Origin: Firmicutes bacterium ADurb.Bin146
GTDB lineage: Bacteria > Bacillota > Clostridia > DUPQ01
Reading direction: 5' to 3'
Length of the DNA stretch: 64,000 nucleotides
Assembly (NCBI GenBank): GCA_002070475.1
Contig: MWDI01000060.1
Span: forward strand, 1-64,000
The notes under the pieces were generated by a model that searched no databases, was not told the origin of the DNA, and was given only the letters and a program-made list of their open reading frames with translations. The translations under genes were made by a program, and so were the position numbers. Below are positions 8,836-17,977 of the stretch, piece after piece (the first letter of the stretch is position 1; every line of letters starts with the position of its first letter).

Positions 8836-8841
8836 TATAAT
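8836..8841 (+). promoter_or_regulatory. TATAAT -10 box directly before miaB
   Basis: A perfect TATAAT ends seven bases before the miaB ATG, in the only non-coding gap (74 bases) between the coaD group and miaB. Only a poor TTTAAT can be placed at -35. If used, transcription would start at or next to the ATG, giving a leaderless or nearly leaderless message. Confidence 0.45.
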
Positions 8842-8848
8842 ATAGGAT

Positions 8849-10249
8849 ATGGATAATTTGCAGAAGAATAATTCAGCGGATTGTATAATATTTGATGAAC
8901 AGGCTGAGTATTGTCATTATGTAGCTTCAATTAACCGCGGTCAGGATTTAAGATACTATTTAGAGACTTTAGGATGCCAGATGAATGAAGCTGATAGTGA
9001 GCAGATATCAGGAATGCTGATGCAGATGGGATATTCACAGACTCAGGATATTATGAAAGCAGATATAATTGTTTTCAATACGTGTTGTGTAAGGGAAAAT
9101 GCTGAATTCAAACTGTATGGCCACATAGGTGAGCTAAAAACAATAAAACAGGCGAATAAGGATCTAATAATAGTCATATGCGGATGTATGATGCAGCAAA
9201 CACATGTTGTAGAGAAAATAAAGAAAAGCTATAAATTTGTTGATATCGTCTTTGGGACTCATAACAGGCATGAGTTGCCACGACTTTTGTACAAAAGAAT
9301 ATCTGAAAAAAAGAAAATTTATGAGGTATGGGAGAATAGTAAGGGAATAGCGGAAAATGTTCCCATAGAAAGAAAAAGCCGTATTACTGCTTTTGTACCT
9401 ATTACTTATGGCTGTGACAATTTCTGTTCTTATTGTATAGTACCATATGTTCGAGGGAGAGAAAAATCAAGAGATCCTAAGATGATAAAAAAAGATATTA
9501 TGAAACTTGCCTCAGAAGGTATAAAAGAAATAACACTCTTGGGTCAGAATGTAAATTCATATAGTTATGAAATGGATTTTTCCGAGCTTCTCCACTATAT
9601 ATCGGATATACCTTACATAGACAGAATCAGATTTATGACAAGTCATCCAAAGGATTTATCTGATAATCTCATAAAAGCAATGAAAGACATTCCAAAAATG
9701 TGTTCTCATATCCATCTTCCGTTGCAATCAGGCAGTACAAATGTACTTAAACAGATGAATCGCAAGTATTCAAAAGATGACTATCTTGTACTGATTAACA
9801 AGATAAAGCAGTCTATAGAAGATATTACAATAAGTACGGATATAATAGTTGGATTTCCTGGAGAAACAGAAGAGGAATTTGAAGAGACTTTAGATGTATA
9901 TAGAAAAGCAGGTTTTGATTTCGCATATACCTTCATCTACTCAAAACGTAATGGTACCCCTGCTGCAAATCGACAGGATCAGATATCAGATGATATAAAG
10001 AATAAAAGGTTTGCAAAACTCATTACCCTTGTCAATGAAATGACTTTAAAAAGTAATATTAATGACGAGAGCAAAATAATGCAGGTTTTAGTTGAAGGAA
10101 GAAGTAGAACAAATGATACTATGATGACGGGCAGGACAAGAGGTAATAAAATAGTAAACTTTAAATGTGAAGCCGATTGTACAGGCAGTCTTATTGATGT
10201 TAAAATAATAAAAGGCCATACATGGCACTTAGAAGGAGAGATGATATGA
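8849..10249 (+). CDS. miaB: tRNA-2-methylthio-N6-dimethylallyladenosine synthase MiaB
   Basis: Radical-SAM methylthiotransferase that adds the 2-methylthio group to i6A37 of tRNAs, acting after MiaA. The N-terminal UPF0004 domain starts at YYLETLGCQMNEADSE and holds three cluster cysteines (GCQ, CCV, GCM). The radical-SAM motif is CDNFCSYC (about residues 189-196), followed by PYVRGREKSR. A TRAM domain closes the protein (about 405-466). The 466-residue length is normal. No good Shine-Dalgarno precedes the ATG, and there is no later ATG before the first conserved motif. Its last four bases overlap the YlbF-family gene, and miaA is in the same cluster. Confidence 0.95.
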   Translation: MDNLQKNNSADCIIFDEQAEYCHYVASINRGQDLRYYLETLGCQMNEADSEQISGMLMQMGYSQTQDIMKADIIVFNTCCVRENAEFKLYGHIGELKTIKQANKDLIIVICGCMMQQTHVVEKIKKSYKFVDIVFGTHNRHELPRLLYKRISEKKKIYEVWENSKGIAENVPIERKSRITAFVPITYGCDNFCSYCIVPYVRGREKSRDPKMIKKDIMKLASEGIKEITLLGQNVNSYSYEMDFSELLHYISDIPYIDRIRFMTSHPKDLSDNLIKAMKDIPKMCSHIHLPLQSGSTNVLKQMNRKYSKDDYLVLINKIKQSIEDITISTDIIVGFPGETEEEFEETLDVYRKAGFDFAYTFIYSKRNGTPAANRQDQISDDIKNKRFAKLITLVNEMTLKSNINDESKIMQVLVEGRSRTNDTMMTGRTRGNKIVNFKCEADCTGSLIDVKIIKGHTWHLEGEMI

Positions 10250-10662
10250 TATTTGACAAAGTAGATGAATTAAGCGCATTAATTGAGGAAACTAAACAGT
10301 ATACCGATTACTTGGATGCAGAGGTTGAGCTGGAGAATGACGGCCGAGGGATTGATATGATTAACGCATTTTCTGATCTTCAACAGGAATACATTAAAAC
10401 ATATAACGAGGGCAAGCAGGATGAGATACTCGCTATGGAAAATGTTTTAGAGTCTAGACATAAGGAACTTATGGATTATGCTTCGACTGGTAATTATATA
10501 AGAGCAAAACAAGCGTTGGATGATTTATTACAACAGATAAATAACAAGCTTATGGAAAACCTTGGATTAGCATCAAGCCAAGATGGATGCGGATGTTCTT
10601 GTGAAGACGGATGTTCCTGTGAGGATGTATGTGATGAAGGGTGTTGCGGAGGATGCGACTAA
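10246..10662 (+). CDS. YlbF/YmcA-family protein with cysteine-rich tail
   Basis: Small helical protein of the YlbF/YmcA (DUF964) family, whose Bacillus members form the RicA-RicF-RicT complex that carries iron-sulfur clusters and modulates RNase Y. The helical core spans about residues 1-110. The last 25 residues hold nine cysteines in CxCxC, CxC and CC patterns among Gly/Asp/Glu, unusual for a cytosolic protein here and suggestive of metal or cluster binding. The ATG at 10246 overlaps the miaB stop in an ATGA junction and follows AAGGAGAG; a longer frame opens at 10222 inside miaB. mutS begins directly after its stop. Family call good; the role of the tail is inferred. Confidence 0.82.
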   Translation: MIFDKVDELSALIEETKQYTDYLDAEVELENDGRGIDMINAFSDLQQEYIKTYNEGKQDEILAMENVLESRHKELMDYASTGNYIRAKQALDDLLQQINNKLMENLGLASSQDGCGCSCEDGCSCEDVCDEGCCGGCD

Positions 10663-13227
10663 ATGGAAAATCTCACACCCATGATGAAACAGTATCTAAA
10701 AACAAAGGAGCAGTATAAAGACTGCATCCTAATGTTTCGATTGGGTGATTTTTATGAGATGTTTTTTGACGATGCGTTAACCGCATCAAAGGAACTAGAG
10801 ATAACGCTAACCGGAAGAAATTGCGGTATGGATGATAGGGCACCCATGTGCGGTGTGCCCTATCACAGCGTTGACCCTTACATAGCCAAGCTTATTAAAA
10901 AAGGATACAAGGTAGCAATTTGTGAGCAGTTGGAAGACCCTGCACAAGCTAAGGGGATAGTTAAGAGAGATGTTACAAGAATTATCACTCCTGGAACAGT
11001 AAATGAGAATACTTTGCTGGATGAAAAGGAAAACAACTACATAATGTCCTTATTTAAAAAAGGAGAAGTATATTCACTAGCAGTATCTGATGTTTCTACA
11101 GGAGAACTGAGTAGTTGTCAGATAATATATGGTAATACACTTGAAAAACTTATAAACGAAGTCGTTAAATACAAGCCAAAAGAGATTATTTCGAATTTCG
11201 ATACAAAGTTCTTAAAAGAATATATCAGCGTATATATTTCAGATGTGACTGAGGATATATTTGATATGCCGTTTCCTTTAATATCCATTAAAAGCAAAAT
11301 CAAGACAAATGACTTTGATATTTGGAGAAATGCATGCGCAGGTCTTTACTATTATTTAGTAAATACTAGAAAAACTGATCTTTCGCATATAACATCCGTG
11401 TATGTATACGAAGCAGAAAAATATATGTCACTAGATGCTAATGCAAGAGATAATCTTGAACTTACTGAAAATTTAAAAGACAACAAAAGATATGGGACTT
11501 TGTTATGGGTGCTGGACAAGACTTCCACTTCAATGGGTTCAAGACTCCTAAAAAAATGGATAGAACAGCCTTTAAATGATATTGATGACATAAATTTAAG
11601 ACTTGATTCAGTTGCAGAATTAAAGGATAAATACATAATCCGTCAGGAATTAATGGAGCTTTTAAAAAGTGTGTATGATATAGAAAGATTGGTGTCTAAG
11701 ACAGTAATGGCAAATGCTAATGGCAAGGATCTGATTGCACTGAAGAATTCGTTTTATAAGCTTCCACACATAAAGGAATTATCGTCAAAACTGCAATCAA
11801 GATTATGCAATGAACTGCATAATGATATTGATACCTTTGAGGATTTGTGCACACTTATAGACAAAAGCATAAATGAGGACTGTCCTATTATATTACGTGA
11901 TGGTAATCTCATTAAGACCGGATTTGATGAGGAAGTTGATAAATTAAGAAAAGCATCTCATGGCGGTAAAAGTTGGATTATAGATTTTGAAGAAAAGGAA
12001 AAAGAACGTACTGGAATAAAAAAACTCAGGGTATCATATAATAAGGTATTCGGTTACTATATTGAAATAACTAACAGTTTTATAGATCAAGTACCAAATG
12101 ATTACATAAGAAAACAGACTCTTGTAAATAGCGAAAGATATATTACATCGGAACTAAAAAAAATGGAAGAGTCAATACTTGGAGCAGAAGAGAAATTAAT
12201 CAGGCTTGAATATGAGATTTTTTGTAGGATTAGGGATACTGTTGCGGCTAGTGCTGAAAAGCTTCTAAAAACAGCATATAGCCTTTCTGTAACTGATGTA
12301 TTATGTTCATTAAGCGAAATTGCTGACAGATATTTATATAATCGTCCTAATATGGTATCAGCATGTGAAATTGATATAAAAGAAGGAAGGCATCCAGTTG
12401 TTGAAAGAATGCCAAACTGTCCAGAATTTATACCTAATGATTTATATATAAATGATACATCAGATAAAACATTAATAATAACAGGCCCAAATATGGCAGG
12501 AAAATCTACATATATGCGACAAGCCGCGCTTATAACTGTTATGGCTCACATAGGTTCCTTTGTTCCAGCCCAATCAGCAACAATTGGAATAACTGACAAA
12601 ATATTTACGCGTATTGGCGCAAGTGATGATCTTGCAGGCGGTAAAAGCACATTTATGATGGAAATGAGCGAGCTTGCATATATTCTGGAAAATGCTACTG
12701 ACAGATCTCTTCTAATTCTGGATGAAATAGGCAGAGGAACAAGTACTTTTGACGGACTATCGATAGCTTGGGCAGTAATAGAATATTTAAACGAGACTAG
12801 ATCATTGAGGACGCTTTTTTCAACTCACTATCATGAGCTAACAGTTTTAGAGGATAAGTTTTCAGGAGTAAGAAACTACTTTATATCAGCAATTAAGAAA
12901 GATAAAGATATAGTATTTTTGCGGAAAGTAAAAAGAGGAGCAGCTAACGAAAGTTATGGTATCGAGGTAGCCAGATTAGCAGGAGTTCCTGAACAGCTTA
13001 TCGTCAGAGCGGGTGAATTTCTTATGGAATTAGAAAAGAGTGAGAATAAAAGAACTCGGATAAGAAAAAAGGAATCTTTTATAGAAGGTCAAGTAGGAAT
13101 TTTAGAGTTTAACAAGCAGGATAATGGATACCAAGAGATAGTAGAAATACTAAAACAGTGTGATATTCAGAAGATGACACCTTTGGAAGCATTAAATTTG
13201 TTATATGAATTGAAGAACAAGATTTGA
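10663..13227 (+). CDS. mutS: DNA mismatch repair ATPase MutS
   Basis: Recognises base mismatches and small loops and recruits MutL. The mismatch-reading Phe-x-Glu is F30-Y-E32 within GDFYEMFFDDA. Connector, lever and clamp regions follow. The ABC-type ATPase has Walker A GPNMAGKST at 608-616, Walker B LLILDEIGRGTSTFDG and the STHYHEL switch. The C-terminus (about 800-854) fits the usual dimer region. At 854 residues it is a standard MutS1. The ATG immediately follows the upstream stop, with GGAGGA about ten bases before it. mutL follows after 13 bases. Confidence 0.97.
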   Translation: MENLTPMMKQYLKTKEQYKDCILMFRLGDFYEMFFDDALTASKELEITLTGRNCGMDDRAPMCGVPYHSVDPYIAKLIKKGYKVAICEQLEDPAQAKGIVKRDVTRIITPGTVNENTLLDEKENNYIMSLFKKGEVYSLAVSDVSTGELSSCQIIYGNTLEKLINEVVKYKPKEIISNFDTKFLKEYISVYISDVTEDIFDMPFPLISIKSKIKTNDFDIWRNACAGLYYYLVNTRKTDLSHITSVYVYEAEKYMSLDANARDNLELTENLKDNKRYGTLLWVLDKTSTSMGSRLLKKWIEQPLNDIDDINLRLDSVAELKDKYIIRQELMELLKSVYDIERLVSKTVMANANGKDLIALKNSFYKLPHIKELSSKLQSRLCNELHNDIDTFEDLCTLIDKSINEDCPIILRDGNLIKTGFDEEVDKLRKASHGGKSWIIDFEEKEKERTGIKKLRVSYNKVFGYYIEITNSFIDQVPNDYIRKQTLVNSERYITSELKKMEESILGAEEKLIRLEYEIFCRIRDTVAASAEKLLKTAYSLSVTDVLCSLSEIADRYLYNRPNMVSACEIDIKEGRHPVVERMPNCPEFIPNDLYINDTSDKTLIITGPNMAGKSTYMRQAALITVMAHIGSFVPAQSATIGITDKIFTRIGASDDLAGGKSTFMMEMSELAYILENATDRSLLILDEIGRGTSTFDGLSIAWAVIEYLNETRSLRTLFSTHYHELTVLEDKFSGVRNYFISAIKKDKDIVFLRKVKRGAANESYGIEVARLAGVPEQLIVRAGEFLMELEKSENKRTRIRKKESFIEGQVGILEFNKQDNGYQEIVEILKQCDIQKMTPLEALNLLYELKNKI

Positions 13228-13240
13228 GAGGAAATCTTAA

Positions 13241-15043
13241 ATGAGCGGAAAAATAATCATACTAGATGAATTCACATCAAATCAGATAGCTGCAGGAGAA
13301 GTAGTTGAAAGACCAGCTTCAGTTCTTAAAGAGCTTATTGAGAATTCAATTGATGCAGGTGCAGACAGAATCGAAATAGAAATAAAAAATGGTGGAATCG
13401 GATATATCAAAGTATCAGACAATGGAAAAGGTATTGAACCTGACGATATTCCTATGGCTTTTGAAAGGCATGGCACAAGCAAGATCCGTCAGATTTCGGA
13501 TTTGTATAATATTACTTCCATGGGTTTTCGTGGCGAAGCATTACCAAGCATTGCATCTGTAGCAAATGTCACTATAACAACAAAGACTGCTGATAATGAA
13601 TATGCTGTTAGATATGTATTCGAAGCTTTACAACCTAAAAGTATAACAAAAGCAGCACGTGCAACTGGAACGACTATTGAAGTAAGAAATCTTTTTTTCA
13701 ATACTCCTGCAAGATATAAATTCTTAAAAGGAGACATGCAGGAAACAAGATACTGTACAGACATAGTCTTAAGACTCTCTTTAGCTAATACTCATGTGGC
13801 ATTTGTAATGATATCAAATAATGAAGAAGTCATCAGGACAAATGGAGATAATGAATTATTAAATTGTATTTATGGAATATATGGAAGAGACATAGCTAAG
13901 GATATTATTAAAGTAGATGCTCTTTCTGACGGATTCGGTGTACATGGATATATTGGTAAGCCATTTGCATCAAGAGGGAATAGGCAGCATCAAAGTCTTT
14001 TTGTTAACAATAGGTTTGTAAAGTATCTTGAGCTTAATGCAGCAATTGAGAGAGCATATGAAACTCGGTTAATGAAAGGCAAATTCCCATTCTATGTTAT
14101 AAAACTTGATATACCTGCTCAGAATGTGGATGTAAATGTGCATCCTGCCAAAACAGAAGTTAAGATATCTAATATTAATGATGTATTCGGAAAATTAAAT
14201 TTTATTATAAAAGAAACACTAGATAAAGAGCAGGAAGTATTTGCACCTTCTATAATCAAACCGACCTATATAAAATCCGAAAGAGCTAACGAAAATAAAG
14301 AGACAATAATTGATTTTACTGAGCAAATGGCTAAATTTTCTGAACAGATACATCAAACATCAAAAAATAATAATATTATTAATGAGCAAGTATTGAAATA
14401 TGATGATAATAGCAAAGAAGAAGTTGTAAATACAAGTACTTTAAAGAACGGAAAGTGCATAAATGATGAAATTACTATTGGACCATATAAAATAATTGGA
14501 CAAGTGCTAAATACATATATAATAATAGATAAATTTGATTATATATACATAATAGACCAGCATGCAGCACATGAAAAGATGTTTTTTGAATCCCTTAAAG
14601 CTCAATATAATAACAGATCAGTTATATCACAGCAATTAATGGTACCAATTGAGGTTGTATTAACAAGTGTTGAAATGCAATTACTTTCACAAAATTCTGA
14701 ATTTATTAAACAGATAGGTTTTGATTATGATGAATTCGGTAAAAACTCAGTTCTTATAAGAGAAATCCCTTCAACAATAAGTGAATGCGATATTGTTGGC
14801 GCATTTAAATCAATGATAGATGACATGCAAAATAGCAAAACAGACAAGATTCACACAGCATTGTATACCTTAGCATGTAAAGCCGCAATTAAAGCAAACA
14901 ATAAACTTGATGAGAAACAAATGAAATATATTTATGAGAATTTAATGAAATTAGAAAATCCTTTTACATGCCCTCATGGGAGACCGACAGTTATTAAAAT
15001 GACAAGATATGATTTGGATAAACTATTTAAAAGGATAATATGA
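13241..15043 (+). CDS. mutL: DNA mismatch repair endonuclease MutL
   Basis: GHKL ATPase and matchmaker of mismatch repair. The N-terminal domain shows ENSIDAGA, SDNGKGI, RHGTSKI and GFRGEALPSIA. A variable Asn/Lys-rich linker spans about residues 340-405. The C-terminal domain carries DQHAAHEKMFFE, an exact match to the DQHA(X)2E(X)4E nicking endonuclease motif, plus ACKAAIKAN and CPHGRPTVIKM. It should therefore nick DNA itself, as in bacteria without MutH. GAGAGGA precedes the ATG. Its stop overlaps the miaA start (ATGATGA), so translation is coupled. Confidence 0.97.
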   Translation: MSGKIIILDEFTSNQIAAGEVVERPASVLKELIENSIDAGADRIEIEIKNGGIGYIKVSDNGKGIEPDDIPMAFERHGTSKIRQISDLYNITSMGFRGEALPSIASVANVTITTKTADNEYAVRYVFEALQPKSITKAARATGTTIEVRNLFFNTPARYKFLKGDMQETRYCTDIVLRLSLANTHVAFVMISNNEEVIRTNGDNELLNCIYGIYGRDIAKDIIKVDALSDGFGVHGYIGKPFASRGNRQHQSLFVNNRFVKYLELNAAIERAYETRLMKGKFPFYVIKLDIPAQNVDVNVHPAKTEVKISNINDVFGKLNFIIKETLDKEQEVFAPSIIKPTYIKSERANENKETIIDFTEQMAKFSEQIHQTSKNNNIINEQVLKYDDNSKEEVVNTSTLKNGKCINDEITIGPYKIIGQVLNTYIIIDKFDYIYIIDQHAAHEKMFFESLKAQYNNRSVISQQLMVPIEVVLTSVEMQLLSQNSEFIKQIGFDYDEFGKNSVLIREIPSTISECDIVGAFKSMIDDMQNSKTDKIHTALYTLACKAAIKANNKLDEKQMKYIYENLMKLENPFTCPHGRPTVIKMTRYDLDKLFKRII

Positions 15044-15987
15044 TGAATAATCCTATTATAATTACTGGTCCTACAGCATCAGGGAAATCTGCTATAGCAC
15101 TGTCACTAGCGAAAAAGATTAACTGTGAAATTGTATCGGCTGATTCCATGCAGATATATAAGACTATGAACATTGGGACTGCAAAACCAAGCAAGCATGA
15201 GATGAGTATTGTTAAGCATCATATGATAGATTTGTGTGATATAGGACAAGATTATTCTGTAGCTCAATATAAAGATGAAGCATTAGCCTGTATAACTGAT
15301 ATAATAAAAAGAAAAAAAACACCTATAATTGTTGGTGGAACAGGACTTTATCTTGATGCTTTATTACTAAATATTGAATTTCCACAAGGAAAAATAAGTA
15401 ATAGAAACTTTTTCGAGGATTATCTAAATAAACATGGAAAAACTCAATTGTACAATCTGCTTTTAGAAAGGGATAAGCAAGCTGCACTAACTACACATCC
15501 AAATAATACTAAAAGAGTTATTAGATATTTAGATATACTAAGTGAGTATGAAGGCAATCTAGAAGAATATAAAAAAAATGCATTAAATAATGTTTCAGGG
15601 TTAAATTTTCATATATATATCCTTGATATGCCAAGAGATATGCTTTATAAAAGAATTGAGGACAGAGTTGATATAATGCTAAAGTCAGGATTGGTAAAAG
15701 AAGTGTCTGATATCATTAGTTATAATGATATTTCAAGCAACGCATTATCTGCAATAGGTTACAAAGAAGTAATTAAATATCTACGAGGATATTGCACTTA
15801 TGAGGAAATGATTACTTTACTAAAGAAGAATACAAGAAATTATGCAAAAAGACAGATTACCTGGTTTAAGAAGTATAAAGATGCTAAATTTATTAACCCA
15901 TTTGAATATTCTAGTATAGACGAAATATCAAAATATATATTATCAGATTTAGTTGAAAATCCTGAAAACACCAAATACTTTTCCTAA
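15040..15987 (+). CDS. miaA: tRNA dimethylallyltransferase MiaA
   Basis: Transfers a dimethylallyl group to A37 of UNN-decoding tRNAs, producing the substrate of MiaB. The P-loop is GPTASGKSAIA near the N-terminus, followed by SADSMQIYKTMNIGTAKPS, the VGGTGLYLDALL segment and the C-terminal RNYAKRQITWFKK signature. At about 315 residues it is full length. There are two adjacent ATG codons (15040, 15043); AAAGGA lies upstream. The last 39 bases overlap the 3' end of lexA on the other strand. hfq, which often follows miaA, is absent here. Confidence 0.96.
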   Translation: MMNNPIIITGPTASGKSAIALSLAKKINCEIVSADSMQIYKTMNIGTAKPSKHEMSIVKHHMIDLCDIGQDYSVAQYKDEALACITDIIKRKKTPIIVGGTGLYLDALLLNIEFPQGKISNRNFFEDYLNKHGKTQLYNLLLERDKQAALTTHPNNTKRVIRYLDILSEYEGNLEEYKKNALNNVSGLNFHIYILDMPRDMLYKRIEDRVDIMLKSGLVKEVSDIISYNDISSNALSAIGYKEVIKYLRGYCTYEEMITLLKKNTRNYAKRQITWFKKYKDAKFINPFEYSSIDEISKYILSDLVENPENTKYFS

Positions 15988-16554
15988 TATCTTAAGATCT
16001 TTGTATACGTATATAGGTTCATATTTGCTATTTTCCGGTTGAAGGCGAACCCTGTCACGTTCTCTGTAAAAAGTTTTTACAGTAGTCTCATTTTCAATAA
16101 GAGCTACAACAATATCTTTATCATAGGCTACTTCTTGTTTTTTAACTAAAATCATATCATTATCATATATACCAGCATCTATCATGCTGTCTCCTTTTAC
16201 TTTGAGCATGAATGTTATGCCACTTTTTAGGTAAGATTCTGGTACAGGGAAGTATTCGACAATATTTTCAACTGCGAGTATAGGAGTACCAGCAGCTACA
16301 TTACCGATAACAGGGATTTCAACAACCGGTACAGCATCCTGTTTTGATAATGTAAGAGACCTCGATATTGCATCATTTTTTTCAATATAACCTAATCGCT
16401 TCAATTTGTTTATGTATGAATGTGCTGTGGAAGTAGAAGGGATGTTCATGTCCTTGCAAATGTCTCTTACAGAAGGAGCATAACCTTTTTCACGGATAAA
16501 ATCCCTTATATACTCATAAGTCTGTTCCTCTCTGATTGATAGATAATCTTTCAT
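15949..16554 (-). CDS. lexA: SOS repressor LexA
   Basis: Transcriptional repressor of DNA-damage genes that cleaves itself when RecA is activated. The N-terminal winged helix-turn-helix covers about residues 1-68 (APSVRDICKDMNI...SYINKLKRLGYI). The self-cleavage bond is A88-G89 in NVAAGTP. The catalytic serine is S123 in GDSMIDAG and the lysine K160 in TTVKTFYRE. The 201-residue length is normal. GGAGG lies upstream of the ATG. The 3' end runs 39 bases into miaA in antisense. Two LexA-type operators lie in its own promoter, so autoregulation is likely. Confidence 0.96.
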   Translation of the reverse strand: MKDYLSIREEQTYEYIRDFIREKGYAPSVRDICKDMNIPSTSTAHSYINKLKRLGYIEKNDAISRSLTLSKQDAVPVVEIPVIGNVAAGTPILAVENIVEYFPVPESYLKSGITFMLKVKGDSMIDAGIYDNDMILVKKQEVAYDKDIVVALIENETTVKTFYRERDRVRLQPENSKYEPIYVYKDLKILGKVFGVFRIFN

Positions 16555-16583
16555 TATTAGTGCCTCCGCTGTTTTATATCTAT

Positions 16584-16612
16584 ATTATAACATAAACATT
16601 AGTTCGCGTAAA
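16584..16612 (-). promoter_or_regulatory. lexA promoter
   Basis: On the minus strand a TTTACG -35 (16607-16612) and a perfect TATAAT -10 (16584-16589) are separated by 17 bases, ending about 30 bases before the lexA ATG. Both operator-like boxes described separately fall within or over this promoter. Confidence 0.75.
16593..16606 (-). promoter_or_regulatory. LexA box 1 in the lexA promoter
   Basis: The minus strand reads CGAACTAATGTTTA, matching the Bacillota SOS box CGAACRNRYGTTYC at 12 of 14 positions, with the full GAAC-N4-GTT core. It sits between the -10 and -35 of lexA. Confidence 0.75.
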
Positions 16613-16622
16613 CAAATGTTTG
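16609..16622 (-). promoter_or_regulatory. LexA box 2, overlapping the lexA -35
   Basis: The minus strand reads CAAACATTTGTTTA, 11 of 14 matches to the SOS consensus with a symmetrical AAAC-N4-GTTT core. Its start is 16 bases from the start of box 1, about one and a half helical turns. It overlaps the lexA -35 and lies about 37 bases upstream of the ackA -35. Confidence 0.6.
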
Positions 16623-16658
16623 ATTAGCAATATAACAGTATTTCATTATTATGTTTAC

Positions 16659-16687
16659 TTGAATCCGAAAATATGCAATGATATAAT
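16659..16687 (+). promoter_or_regulatory. ackA promoter
   Basis: TTGAAT (16659-16664), 17-base spacer, TATAAT (16682-16687): a near-consensus vegetative promoter. It is followed after about 10 bases by GGAAAGGG and the ackA ATG at 16712. Confidence 0.8.
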
Positions 16688-16711
16688 TGAAAAAATGGAA
16701 AGGGATTAACT

Positions 16712-17977
16712 ATGAAAAAAACAATTCTATCTTTAAACTGTGGCAGTTCCTCACTTAAATATAACATATTCAATATTAATGATAATATGACTGTTACTCC
16801 AATATTAAACGGTATAGCGGAAGAAATCGGTAATATAAAAAGAAGCACTATGAAGTTTTCTTATAATGGTGATAAGAATAAGTATCAGATATCTCTAGAA
16901 ACCCATGAGGACGCGCTTACAGAGATGTTTGAAGTTTTTTCAAAAAACGGAATAGAAAAAGAGAGCATATGTGCTGTTGGTCACAGGATAGTTCATGGCG
17001 GTCCTATATATACAAAAAGCACGCTTATTACAGATGATGTTAAAGAACAGATAAAAGCTTTGTTCTCAGTGGCTCCACTACATAATCCGCAAAACTACAT
17101 AGGCGTTGAAGTTACTGAGAAACTTCTTCCTGGAGTTCCTAATGTAGCGGTTTTCGACACGGCATTTCATGGGACTATGGGATATGAAGCATTCAGATAT
17201 GCAATCCCAGCAAAATGGTATGAGGATTTTTTGGTAAGAAGATATGGTTTTCATGGAACCAGTCATTTATATGTTTCAAAAAGAGCTGCAGTTATGATGC
17301 ACACACCATATGATCAATTTACCTGCGTGACAGCTCATCTGGGAAATGGTTCAAGCATTACAAAAGTAGAAAATGGTAAAAGTCGAGATACATCAATGGG
17401 TTTTACTCCGCTTGAAGGGGTCATAATGGGAACTAGATGTGGGGATATCGATCCTGCAATAATAGCTCATGTAGCAACAAGATATGCTGAAGAAGGAATA
17501 GATAAATGTGATGCGTTTGAGAAGACAACAAAAATGCTCAACAAAGATAGCGGTCTAAAAGGGCTTTGTGGCACAAATCTTGTGCAGGACATAAGAGCAA
17601 AAGCTCTTGAAGGTGATGTTGAGAGCATACAAGTAGTTGATATCTATTGTTACAGAATTGCTAAGTATATAGGTGAATATGCATGCACAACGAATAATTT
17701 GAAAGCTATAGTATTTACTGCAGGTGTCGGTGAGAATGAATGGTTTGTCAGACAGAGAGTTCTTGAAATGTTAAAAGCATTTGATTTTGCAATAGACCAC
17801 GAAGCAAACAAGATACGAGGAGAGGAAGTAGTTATCGGAAAAGGGAAGTTCGCGGGTAATGATGTTTATGCAATGGTCATTCCTACTGACGAAGAGTTGA
17901 TAATAGCATACGATACTCTTGCGATAGGTTATCTTGGCGAACAAGCTCCGACGGTATATCCGTTTGAAAAAGTATAA
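16712..17977 (+). CDS. ackA: Acetate kinase AckA
   Basis: Interconverts acetyl phosphate + ADP and acetate + ATP, the ATP-yielding last step of acetate fermentation. The ASKHA-fold phosphate motif is LNCGSSSLKY at residues 5-14. Other signatures are VGHRIVHGG, VFDTAFHGTM, RRYGFHGTSHLYV, TAHLGNGSSI, GVIMGTRCGDIDPAI and FTAGVGEN. The 421-residue length is slightly above the usual 400. It has its own strong promoter. No pta gene lies beside it, so phosphotransacetylase must be elsewhere. Its end overlaps the following nucleotidyltransferase frame by up to 44 bases. Confidence 0.97.
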   Translation: MKKTILSLNCGSSSLKYNIFNINDNMTVTPILNGIAEEIGNIKRSTMKFSYNGDKNKYQISLETHEDALTEMFEVFSKNGIEKESICAVGHRIVHGGPIYTKSTLITDDVKEQIKALFSVAPLHNPQNYIGVEVTEKLLPGVPNVAVFDTAFHGTMGYEAFRYAIPAKWYEDFLVRRYGFHGTSHLYVSKRAAVMMHTPYDQFTCVTAHLGNGSSITKVENGKSRDTSMGFTPLEGVIMGTRCGDIDPAIIAHVATRYAEEGIDKCDAFEKTTKMLNKDSGLKGLCGTNLVQDIRAKALEGDVESIQVVDIYCYRIAKYIGEYACTTNNLKAIVFTAGVGENEWFVRQRVLEMLKAFDFAIDHEANKIRGEEVVIGKGKFAGNDVYAMVIPTDEELIIAYDTLAIGYLGEQAPTVYPFEKV

